Source of the DNA: Catenaria anguillulae PL171
Lineage: Eukaryota; Blastocladiomycota; Blastocladiomycetes; Blastocladiales; Catenariaceae
DNA: 64,000 bases
NCBI GenBank assembly: GCA_002102555.1
Contig: MCFL01000026.1
Coordinates: 124,001-188,000 of the forward strand
Direction of reading: 5' to 3'
Shown here: in pieces, positions 41,115-50,197 of the stretch
Position numbering within the stretch: the stretch's first letter is position 1
How the letters are laid out: every line of letters begins with the position of its first letter
The notes under the pieces: model-generated
Seen by the model: the letters and a program-made list of their open reading frames with translations, nothing else
Databases searched by the model: none
What the model was told of the DNA's origin: nothing
Made by a program: the position numbers and the translations under genes

Positions 41115-44100
41115 CTAAGCGTCCAACGATGACCGCCTCATCCCTGCGCCCACAGCTGCCGAAACAACCCTCTGGCCCTGTTGGTCACTGTGACTCGCTT
41201 CCTCATGCCCGTGCCCGTCGCACCCGCCCAGCCCCATCTCACTCAACAAAACTTCCCACACCATGGGATCCAGTGCCCCGCCCGCGCGCTTTTCCCTCTC
41301 GACCGTGGTCGCCATAGGCCCATACGCGTGTCCAGGAAAGATGACTGCCTTTTCGGGCAACCTTGCCCTGAGTCGACTCAACGTGCGCTTCATGACGTGC
41401 GCGTCCCCACCCGGTAAATCACACCTGCCCACTGCGCCGGCAAACACCGTGTCGCTCGACAAGATGCGATTGCCATTCACAATGACCATCTGCGACCCGG
41501 GCGTATGCCCAGGTGTGTGCCAAAACTCGAGCACTACGGCTCTGCCGACACGCAGCGAAAACCCGTCGGGCGTCGGACACATTCGCCTCACCGCATGGAG
41601 CTTTGGATCGCCAGCAAACCCAGCGTCGGCCATGGCCAAAATCGGCGCCTCGGCCGGATGCATGTACACTGGCACGGGCAACCCATGTGCATTCAATTTC
41701 GCCTTGCACGCGGCCTTGACGAGCGCCCTCAGCCCAGGTACCTGCACGCGCCACCGATCAAATGGCGGTGGGGGGCGCCCGCCAACATGATCCACATGCG
41801 CATGCCCAATCACCACACCGGCAAGTGACCACCCGCGCGCCTGAATCTCGGCAATCAACGCGTCGGGATCCCATGCGGGATCCACCACCACACACGTGCC
41901 TGCGGCCTCGTCCGCCACAATGTACATGCAATTGCGCATCTGGCGCGCGTACACGTGCAGCAGGTGCTTGACCAGCGACCATTTGGGCACCGTCCCGGAC
42001 ACACAATAGTCTCTGCCCGCGGCCAATTGCACAATCTTGAGCCCGGCACGTGCATCGTCAACGGCCCATGTGGCGCGCTCCCTTCGCGCTTGTAACCCGC
42101 TCGATTTGGTAGCGCCCGGGTCGAGCGAGGTCACGGTTGCTAATGCAGACTTGGCTGCCGCAGGTCGGTCGAGCAGGATGAGTGCGTCAGCTCGCCGAAA
42201 GTGTGCCTTTGCCCAGTCCGGGTCCAGTTGCACGGCACGGTCAGCGTCCAGCAGGGCGCGGCGCGCGAGCGGGTTGCATGGCGAGATGGGATGGCGCAGG
42301 GCAAGTTTGGTGTAGGCGGCGGAGCGGTTGGCGTACACGTGGGCGGCGTCGCGACGGACAGAGCGTGGGAGCGTCGAGAGCGGGAGTGGAGGGAAGGGCG
42401 AAAGCGTTGGAATGACGTGCAGTGTCGGAGGGAGCGCAGATGGGGCTGGTGGAAGTAGAAGTGGGTCAAGGGTTGGGTGCAAGTGGTGTTGCGATGGTGG
42501 TGTGGTAGATGCGCTACCGTATGGGATCCAGTCACTGAAAAGGCGTGTCACGGTTGAGGAGGAGGATGTGGTTGGCTTAATAGTCGCCAATGCAGAAACA
42601 CCAGCAAGGGTCGTTTCACTTAATGGCGTAAATGCATGCGACCAATCCTGCTGCACATTACCCGAATCTGCCGATGCGGCCCTCGCCAGTCCTGGCGGCG
42701 GCTGCCTGCGTATACTACTTGCCGAATTCCTCGGCAACGACCCTCCCGGTCCACCCGACCCCGACCCTGGACCGCCACTTGATGGCAGCCACGACGTCAA
42801 CATGGACCCAAAGTTCATGACACTTGCCCGTTTTGCCAGCCTGGGTGCGGTTCCCGCCTTGAGCGAATTGGCCGATCCCATGGTCTTCAACGACGTCTCG
42901 GCAGATCCCCCCGATCCAAGACTTGTGGCTGCCGGCGACTCGGGGTGATACTGTGCAAACGCCACAAGCTCAAACTCCCTGGCTGCGACACCGTACGCGA
43001 CCGCCGCCTGCTCGTACTCGCCTGCCTGAAACAGCTGATTTCCCTTTGCCCTGTGTGTGGCGACTTGCGACACTAGGTCGCGCCATTTCGGCAAGGAACT
43101 CGATTCGGTTTTCACCGTTGTGGATGTCGAGTGCGACGCACAGGGAGGCGCCGTGTGTGCATGCGACAAGGTGGAGGGTGCGAGCGAAGCGGATCCAATG
43201 GTCGACAGTTCGTCGGCATTGGCAAACGGTGTGCCGACATGTGCAAAGCTATGTTTGCGGTTTGGATGCTGGTGTGTTGAGGGCGAGGAGGCGGCACGCG
43301 CAGCATCGGCCGCGCGTTGGATTTCTGTTTCGGGGATGGCAGATACAGATGACGGTGGCGGCAGTGCCGATGAGTAGTCTGTGAGTGCGGATGGCGACAT
43401 GAGTGGGACAGGGCTGGGTGCCGGTGAAGCCGAGGGAGACACGGGTGCCGAGGCCGAGAGTGGAAACGTGTGGTAAAAGTGGCGTTCCATCTGGTCACGA
43501 CGGTGTGAAGCTGAGCGGGCGGGCGGGTGGTGGATGGTTGTCGTAGGTACGACGACGGGGAGTGCCTGGGAAGGATGTGTGGGGGAAGAAGGTGTGGAAA
43601 GGGCGCGCGGCGACAGTGGCAATGGATGGCCAATGACATTGGCGTCGTATTTGTTCAAAGCAAGTGGGGTGGATGAGGAGCGCGCGAGTGGCGGAGGGGC
43701 CGGGGTGGGAATGATGGGTTGTTGGCGCTCGAGCCGTTCCAGAGTGGCGGCGGCCGCTGCGGCAGCAGCAACGAGGATGGATTCCGGCTCGACTTGATAC
43801 TGCTGCTCGGGATGGTGGTCGTGGGCGGCCTCTGTCAAGACGGACGACGCCGTGGTGGCGAGCGATCCAAACTTTAGGTTGGGTGAGGGAGGCAGCGAGG
43901 GTAAAATGGACGATGCAACCGACTTGCGAACAGTCGTGGCTGTTGTTGTGTGTGATTGCATGGAATGCGATTGACCAGGGCTCGCAGAGCGGTGGTTTGC
44001 GTGGCCGTAAGTGAAGGTGTGCCCGAGCGGGGACAGGGGAGTGGGCGAAGCGAGGGGAAATGTGTGGTCTGGGTGTGGATGGCGCGGAGAAATGGTGGAC

Positions 44101-44288
44101 AGCAGAGGCGACGGCGCATTCCCATGACTGCTTGACGAATCGAGCTGGAGCTGCAATTGGAGCTCGCGCACGCGGTGGTGGCCAAAGCCTTTGCTCTCCT
44201 GGGCATGGTGCGGATCCGGCGCTGTTTGGCCCTGTCGGTGTTGGTCATGTACTGGCACAGCCTCAGACTGGGACGAGCTTGAAGACAT
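41115..44288 (-). CDS. TPR / metallo-beta-lactamase-fold hydrolase fusion (1057 aa)
   Basis: A single-exon ORF of 1057 residues. The first ~390 are Ser/Pro/His-rich and probably disordered. A split TPR domain follows: helix pair 1 near 400-440 (HRAKGNQLFQAGEYEQAAVA), a low-complexity insert of ~200 residues, then helix pairs 2-3 near 645-720 (VYANRSAAYTKLAL, LDPDWAKAHFRRADALILL). The K-x3-N / N / K-x3-R positions of an Hsp70/Hsp90 carboxylate clamp look filled. The C-terminal hydrolase (about 770-1030) has GHAHVDHVGG, HTPGHTPGS, LSSDTVFAGAVGRCDLPGGD and FPGHAYG, the metal ligands of the glyoxalase II/persulfide-dioxygenase type. The first His of the usual T-H-x-H-x-D-H motif is kept (G-H-A-H-V-D-H). 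Substrate unknown. The fusion is unusual; the single frame shows it is not an annotation artefact. Confidence 0.85.
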   Translation of the reverse strand: MSSSSSQSEAVPVHDQHRQGQTAPDPHHAQESKGFGHHRVRELQLQLQLDSSSSHGNAPSPLLSTISPRHPHPDHTFPLASPTPLSPLGHTFTYGHANHRSASPGQSHSMQSHTTTATTVRKSVASSILPSLPPSPNLKFGSLATTASSVLTEAAHDHHPEQQYQVEPESILVAAAAAAAATLERLERQQPIIPTPAPPPLARSSSTPLALNKYDANVIGHPLPLSPRALSTPSSPTHPSQALPVVVPTTTIHHPPARSASHRRDQMERHFYHTFPLSASAPVSPSASPAPSPVPLMSPSALTDYSSALPPPSSVSAIPETEIQRAADAARAASSPSTHQHPNRKHSFAHVGTPFANADELSTIGSASLAPSTLSHAHTAPPCASHSTSTTVKTESSSLPKWRDLVSQVATHRAKGNQLFQAGEYEQAAVAYGVAAREFELVAFAQYHPESPAATSLGSGGSAETSLKTMGSANSLKAGTAPRLAKRASVMNFGSMLTSWLPSSGGPGSGSGGPGGSLPRNSASSIRRQPPPGLARAASADSGNVQQDWSHAFTPLSETTLAGVSALATIKPTTSSSSTVTRLFSDWIPYGSASTTPPSQHHLHPTLDPLLLPPAPSALPPTLHVIPTLSPFPPLPLSTLPRSVRRDAAHVYANRSAAYTKLALRHPISPCNPLARRALLDADRAVQLDPDWAKAHFRRADALILLDRPAAAKSALATVTSLDPGATKSSGLQARRERATWAVDDARAGLKIVQLAAGRDYCVSGTVPKWSLVKHLLHVYARQMRNCMYIVADEAAGTCVVVDPAWDPDALIAEIQARGWSLAGVVIGHAHVDHVGGRPPPPFDRWRVQVPGLRALVKAACKAKLNAHGLPVPVYMHPAEAPILAMADAGFAGDPKLHAVRRMCPTPDGFSLRVGRAVVLEFWHTPGHTPGSQMVIVNGNRILSSDTVFAGAVGRCDLPGGDAHVMKRTLSRLRARLPEKAVIFPGHAYGPMATTVEREKRAGGALDPMVWEVLLSEMGLGGCDGHGHEEASHSDQQGQRVVSAAVGAGMRRSSLDA

Positions 44289-44743
44289 GATGGGCCGAGT
44301 ACGAGTGGGAGATTGCCAAGCGAAAGCAAGTCCAAGGACTGTCCGGACACGAGTCGGCGCCGGGTAAAGTAGGAGAACGGGGGAAGGGCTACAAGGAGTT
44401 CAGCACAGAAGATTCCAGGTGTGCCGAGTCGATTGCATCGACTGGTGTTGGGCAGATATTGCATTCGGTTGATGAAGGAGCATATTTTGTAATGTTATTC
44501 TTTGCTAGGCATTACGACTTGTCAAGTAAGTTTAAACAAACAAGGTCGAGTGGAACAATTCAACGAGTGGCCGCGAGTGGCTGAGGAAGGAGAGCGAAGC
44601 TGCTGCGAACACCTGTGGAACCACTCATGTCGATCTTTCATCCGACAAAGACATTTACGTTCACATCATCATGAACGGATTCAATTTCTTCTTCCGGATG
44701 CTTTGCTTTCCTTTCAAGTCATACCACCCGCCGCACTTGCACC
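44289..44743. promoter_or_regulatory. Divergent promoter region, TPR-MBL/UTR4
   Basis: 455 bp between opposite start codons. No recognised motif. Presumed shared promoter region. Confidence 0.35.
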
Positions 44744-45703
44744 ATGACATCCTCTACTCCCGATCCAAGCACTCTTCCCGCCACCGCCGTCACCTCGGCC
44801 GCCGACGGCTTCAATGGCTTGGCCGCCTCCACCCACTCGACTCTGGCACCGGCTGCAACCCAAGACGCCGGCCGCCCACTCAACAACCTCCAGCCCTACC
44901 GCTTGGTCCTACTCGACATTGAGGGCACCACCACCGATATTGCCTTTGTACACGACACCCTTTTCCCGTATGCTCGCCAGCACCTCGCGCCCCTCATCCG
45001 CGCCCACCTTGCCTCCCCACCCAAGGAGCAGGATCCGCAAGTGCAATCAGCCATTGACCTCTTGCACTCGTCGGGCGCCATCTCGGACCCGACTGATGCT
45101 GACGAAATCCTTGCTCACTTGCACGCGCTCATGGACTCGGACACCAAATCGACGGCCCTCAAGCAACTCCAGGGCCTGCTGTGGGACAAGGCATACAAGC
45201 GCGGTGACATTGCCGCACACATATACAGCGATGTGCTGCCCATGCTCTACTACTACCAAGCACTCAAGGTACCTGTGGCCATTTACTCGTCGGGCTCGAT
45301 CCATGCGCAAAAGCTTCTGTTTGCCTACTCGCAGTTTGGCGACCTGACGAGCTTGTTGTCGGGCGTGTACTTTGACACAACCACGGGACCAAAGCTCGTG
45401 GCCGAGTCGTACGTCAAGATTGTCGACGCCTTAAAGTCGCGCGCCTTGGTCCAACATGCAAGCGATGTCTTGTTTGTCTCGGATAACCCAAACGAACTGG
45501 TGGCTGCAAAGCACGCTGGGGTGCAAGTGGTGCTCGCGGATCGGCCGGGAAACCCGCTCGTCACGGACGACGCCAGGCACGAATACCCAGTGATGCAAGT
45601 GTTTTCGCAGCTTGTGTGGCCAGACTTGCACCTCGCATGGACGGCTGGTCAGCAGCAGGATGCTGGAAGAAGCGTAAACGGGTCGAGGTCGACCAGGACA
45701 TGA
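44744..45703 (+). CDS. UTR4: Enolase-phosphatase E1 (methionine salvage)
   Basis: A single-exon ORF of 319 residues. HAD-type phosphatase with motif I LLDIEGTTTDIAFVHDTLFP near residue 56, motif II VAIYSSGSI near 180, motif III Lys in TTTGPKL near 210 and motif IV FVSDNPNELVAA near 240. YARQHLAPLI is also typical of the family. The enzyme converts 2,3-diketo-5-methylthiopentyl-1-phosphate through an enol intermediate to the acireductone in the methionine salvage pathway, in cytosol. The N-terminal ~45 residues are a Ser/Thr/Ala-rich extension not needed for the fold. The last ~25 residues are divergent. The 3' end converges on the EXS-domain gene, whose open frame overlaps antisense. Confidence 0.95.
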   Translation: MTSSTPDPSTLPATAVTSAADGFNGLAASTHSTLAPAATQDAGRPLNNLQPYRLVLLDIEGTTTDIAFVHDTLFPYARQHLAPLIRAHLASPPKEQDPQVQSAIDLLHSSGAISDPTDADEILAHLHALMDSDTKSTALKQLQGLLWDKAYKRGDIAAHIYSDVLPMLYYYQALKVPVAIYSSGSIHAQKLLFAYSQFGDLTSLLSGVYFDTTTGPKLVAESYVKIVDALKSRALVQHASDVLFVSDNPNELVAAKHAGVQVVLADRPGNPLVTDDARHEYPVMQVFSQLVWPDLHLAWTAGQQQDAGRSVNGSRSTRT

Positions 45704-47953
45704 ATCAACAAGACGAGGAGGAGGCGGCCGTGAAGAAGGCGAAAACAGAGTAACATGAAATGACAAAAAAAAAGTGTGGGTGTGTAAGTGTATTATTCTC
45801 TGTTTAGCTGTCAAGTTTCTTTGCAATGCATCCCAAAAGTGATCATAGCGGCGACCGCCCCCACCTCCTCCCGTGGGCCCAATGTCCGGATTACTGCCAA
45901 GCTCATGACTCGACCCATGCGCTCCCCTGGCCGTCACCACCATGCCGCCCAACTCGCGCACATGATCGACCGCCGCTCCTCCTCCCCCACCGGGTGACGA
46001 CACGGGTAAAGGCAACAAGCCATTCGCCGCGCGCTTGACCGTATCCAACTTGAACAATCCGCCCGCGCCGCCTGCGCCGCCATGGTACGCCACACACCAC
46101 TCGCGCTCCATGCGCAACACACACCACATACCCCTCCGCGCCACTTCGGCCACGCTCATGAGCGTAGCGCTCGGCACGTGCGATGACAGCCGCAATGCCC
46201 ACAGGAAACGCAAGATAAAGTCGGCCAGCATGGCCATGTAGTACACGGCCGGGTGCGCAAATGCGCGTCGAGGCCGCGTGAACACGGGCCACCCAAAATC
46301 TTTTCCTGTGCCAGTGATGGGAGTCAAGTAATCATCGCGGTGATGTGCAACCCCATGCCCCGAACCCGAGGCCGAGGCCGAGCCGGGCGAGTTGGCGTGT
46401 TTCATGGCCACGGATCGTCGGCGTTTTCCCAGTGCGCTTTGGAGTGGTGGGCGCACCCCGAGCGACCAGTCTAGAAACACATCCCAGTAGATGGAGTACC
46501 AGGTGTTGACGAGGCCCGCAAGCACCCATAGGGCAAGCGCGGCATTGGCGGTTGCGTGCTGGTCGTTGAGGGCACTGTGGCGAGTTGCGGCTGACAGGTA
46601 AATCACGGGCAGGGCCGAGAAGTATTTGAGAGCATTGGCCAGGTGGCGGGCGCGTGGGGTAGGGGGCAGTGGCAAGTAGGTTGCGTGATGATGATGCCCG
46701 TGCGAGTGTGTGTGGTTGGATGGCGAGGGCGAGGAAGAAGGTGCGCGGAGTGCTTCGTTGAGGCATTGTCGGAACCGGATCAGGTACGGGATGGAAACAA
46801 GCAAGGGTTCGATGAATGGATGGGCGGGCACCAGCGAGCCCAGCGAGGCGTAAATATCGGCAAAGACGCGAGCAAATGACGTCAGGAAATCGGCCAACAG
46901 CACGTCAGAGAAGGTGATGAGGTGCGTGAGCGATGGTGTGAATGCGCGAATCAGGCCGCTGTGAATATTTTCAATGGGTGAAGGGGTCAGCGTTGTGGTG
47001 AACACGGCAATGAAGTGTCAAGAGACGATAGCGTGCCGGAAGAGGAGTGTGCGCTCGGCATATCCCACACGATTCACGGGTGCAAGGACAACAGCCAGCG
47101 AAAGCAGGTACACGGTCCCTGGCCCAATCGCAAACAACCAATGGGCCAACCCGAGCACGACACCCAACACGGCCACCACTTGAACGACACCCCACGCTGT
47201 CCGCCAGCCGCTGACAACCAATGCCCCACCAGCGGCTGTCGCAGATCCTCCGATTTTCACGGATTTTGCCGTCGACAATGCGTCGCCAAGGTCATTGTCG
47301 TCCTCCTTGTCGGATCCATCCGTGTCGCTTTCGCTAGTCGGCGACGGGACATTGGCAGCCAACAACCTGGCCACTGGGACACCGGCGCGTTCAACAAGGA
47401 CGAGTGAGGCGGCCCAGCACAGGGCGCCAAAGCACAGCAGGAAAACAACGCGGTAGCCGTCGTGTGGTAGCGTGTACCAGGCAGGATCAATGTCGGGAAG
47501 GAAGGCGAGTGGCGAGTCGTCGGTAGATGCAGCGGCAGTAGCAGTATTTGCATTTAATGGTGCTTGAGCCTCAGGGTGTGCGTGCGAGTGGGGGGAAGCG
47601 AGGTGGGCGAGTGCGAGGAGCGCGAGCGACAGCAACGCGAGCAGGTAGCACACGTGGCGCCGGGAGATCCATTGCGATGGGAATGCCTTCAAGTTGGTCG
47701 CGGCGGTGGCGGCGTCGGGAGGTGGTGGGTGGGTGGCTGGCGGCGGAAGAGGCTGTGGGAGGAGAGGGCGGGAAATCTGGATTGAATCCGAGTGTGTGCT
47801 GCCAAGAGTGGGCGAGGAAGCCATTGTGGCAGAGGATGAGGATGAGGATGAGGATGAGGATGATCGCGCAGGGGTGTGCGATGGATGGCCGTGGATGAAT
47901 CCGAAGCTGGCGGTGGTTGATGGTTGGATTGCCTGTGTGCCCATTGGTTCCAT
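45431..47953 (-). CDS. EXS-domain membrane protein (ERD1/XPR1-like)
   Basis: Two exons, 47037-47953 and about 45431-46958. The N-terminal half is Ser/Pro-rich then has helices YLLALLSLALLALAHLA, RVVFLLCFGALCWAASLVLV and VVQVVAVLGVVLGLAHWLF. The EXS domain follows: NRVGYAERTLLFR, GLIRAFTPSL, TFSDVLLADFLTSFARVFAD, FRQCLNEALRA, HLANALKYFSALPVIYLSA, NTWYSIYWDVFLDWSLG and ADFILRFLWALRL. ERD1 is a Golgi protein linked to phosphate recycling and glycosylation; XPR1 exports phosphate. No SPX domain is present, so this is ERD1-type. The two exons join only if the intron starts with GC (GCACGC at 47036-47031) and ends CACAG; then phase is correct and the XPR1-like R-x(8)-R spacing is restored. The true stop is uncertain: the open frame runs 273 nt antisense into UTR4. 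Confidence 0.8.
47832..47862. repeat. GAGGAT hexanucleotide microsatellite in the EXS gene
   Basis: About five tandem copies of ggatga/gaggat. Read on the minus strand it encodes part of a run of about eleven serines near the N-terminus of the EXS protein. Confidence 0.9.
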
Positions 47954-48328
47954 TGCTTGCAATTGTGTTTATCTCTGTATTGTAAATATGTAGTCGTACA
48001 CTTCATGGTCAAGGTCGTGGTGCCCACTGCCCAAGCTCTCGAATTCGACCAAGATGCCAAGTGGCGTCGCGAGAGCGTCGGATCGGCGAGCCGAACCGAG
48101 GTTGCACGTGACTGTGTGGCGTCCAGCGGGTCGGCGCCGATCGGATCAGATGGGCATCACCATCACTGCTGAGATTTGTTCGCAACACGCGTTTGTTTTC
48201 ATTCATTCCGTCTGGTCTTGAAGTTGCACGGGTCTGGACAGAGCCCATTCGCCATTGATCCTCTTCGCTCCACTTCGCTCCACTCCATACGGCTCTCTTC
48301 GGTTAGAAATCACGGATCCATTGACACC
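47954..48328. promoter_or_regulatory. Divergent promoter region, EXS/ETFA
   Basis: 375 bp between opposite start codons. The string ctccacttcgctccact near 48268 is a short direct repeat. No known element recognised. Confidence 0.35.
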
Positions 48329-49448
48329 ATGTTTGCCGCCACCCGCTCCGTCTCTGCTGCCGCCAAGCTGGCCCAGGCCGCCCGCCTTGCCGTACGACCT
48401 GTCCTGCTTGCCATCCTTGTCAACCCCTCCTCCTCCTCGAGACTCACCACTGACTACCAACCTCCTTTTTTTTTATCAACAGTCGGCCCGATTCAACTCG
48501 ACCCTGGTCCTCGTCGACCCCTCCACCGGCGCTCTCCCTGCGGGCACCTTGAACGCCGTGTCTGCCGCCACCCAGCTCGGCCACCCCATCACCTTTGTCG
48601 TCCCCGCCGCCTCACAGGCCGCCGCGCAACCCCTCATTGACAACCTCCAGCCGCTTGCGCCCGCCAAAATCCTCGTTGCCGCCAACGATGCCCTCGCAGC
48701 ACACCCAACGACCCCGGAACTCATTGCCCCGCTGGTTGCCGATGCCGCCAAGGCCGCAGGCGCCACGCACGTGGTCGGCACCACGTCGGCATTTGCCAAG
48801 GACGTGCTGCCGCGCGTGGCTGCACTTTTGGACGTGCAAGCCGTGTCGGACGTGACTGGCGTTGTGGACAAGGACACGTTCACGCGGCCCATTTACGCAG
48901 GCAATGCCATTGCCACGGTCAAGTCCAAGGATGCCATCAAGGTGTTGACGGTGCGCCCCACGGCATTTGCCCCCGCTGCGCCCGGCTCGCCTGCCGGTGC
49001 ACCCGTCGAGGTGGTGGCTGGTGCGACTGCACCGGGAGCCGCCTCCGAGTTTGTCAAGGAGGAGCTCGTCAAGTCGGATCGCCCAACCTTGGATGCCGCC
49101 AAAGTGGTGATTGCCGGTGGCCGCGCACTCAAGTCGGCCGACAACTTCAAGATCCTGTACGACTTGGCCGACAAGCTCGGGGGTACGGTGGGTGCGTCGC
49201 GCGCAGCCGTGGATGCTGGGTATGCCGACAACTCGTTGCAGATTGGCCAGACCGGTAAGGTGGTTGCCCCGCAATTGTACATTGGGTGCGGTATCTCGGG
49301 TGCCATCCAGCACTTGGCCGGTATGAAGGACTCTAAGGTCATTGTGGCCATCAACAAGGACGCCGAGGCACCCATTTTCCAGGTGGCCGATTACGGATTG
49401 GAGGCCGATTTGTTTGAGGCCGTGCCCGAGATGACCAACAAGTTGTAA
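48329..49448 (+). CDS. ETFA: Electron transfer flavoprotein subunit alpha, mitochondrial
   Basis: Two exons, 48329-48391 and 48483-49448, join in phase to about 342 residues. The first exon encodes a targeting peptide (MFAATRSVSAAAKLAQAARL) and the junction restores SARFNSTLVLV. The N-terminal domain has GTLNAVSAATQLG and GATHVVGTTSAFAKDVLPRV. The FAD-binding C-terminal domain has VVIAGGRALKS, LADKLGGTVGASRAAVDAG, QIGQTGKVVAPQLYIGCGIS and GAIQHLAGM, then ADYGLEADLFEAVPEM. ETF passes electrons from matrix acyl-CoA and other dehydrogenases to ETF-ubiquinone oxidoreductase. The intron has donor GTACGA and a T-rich tract before CAACAG. Length and motifs are canonical. Confidence 0.97.
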
Positions 49449-50197
49449 TCAGTCGTCGTTGTGTTTCTCCTATTGCTTCTTTCGTTTATTTCATACAAGG
49501 TTTGTGTTGGACCTTGCTCCTTACGTTGTTTACCTTGCTGCCCCTTCACCCCTCCAATCCGACTGGACGAAATACACACAGATTTGCCCGCAAAAAACTC
49601 TAGTGTTTTACAGTGTCACGCTGGGTATCCAAAAAGCACACAAGTCAATCCTCCCACGATTCCCTGCCCGGCCCAATCCCACACAACTCAAACGCCATCC
49701 TCTTGCGCATGCCCACCTGCTTGCTCTGCCCAAACACTTTGCCCGCATCGGGAATCGGGTTAGGCAAGCATTCGGCGCAATTGAGCGCCATGTCGCACAA
49801 TAGCAGCTAATGTGGCGATCGATCATAGATTCACGACAATGCTGTGACATTCTGTTCAATGTCTTTTTTTTGGTGGCATCGGCAGGAATTGTCCGCAATG
49901 GGGCCGAATGTGACATCAACAATTGTTTGGGATTCGAAGCAATAGCAGGTCATTATGCATCGTGGCCTGTGACCCATCCGGGACGATTCTCTCCAATTTG
50001 TTGAGAATGCCCACTCATTTCTACCAATGTAACCAAGCGAATCCCTCAAAATTCTTGGTAACTTCATCCGATCATGCAACCCCAATCAATGCGAGCTTTG
50101 GTTATAAAGGACACAAAATTCATTAATCGTACAATACACAATATAAATACAATATTGAACAGAAACACACAAAACACCAAACGATCAGACCATTACT
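49449..50197. other. Convergent, AT-richer intergenic region
   Basis: 749 bp between the 3' ends of ETFA (+) and the four-exon orphan (-). The last 100 bp before 50197 are strongly A/T-rich (for example tacacaatataaatacaata), fitting a 3' UTR and polyadenylation region of the minus-strand gene. No gene seen. Confidence 0.45.

Noticed and set aside
46971-47195. GT donors for the EXS intron, including GTACCTG about 70 nt upstream of the chosen site
   Set aside because: GTCTCT gives the wrong phase; GTACCTG is in phase but deletes the conserved P-x-N...Y-x-x-R segment of the EXS domain.
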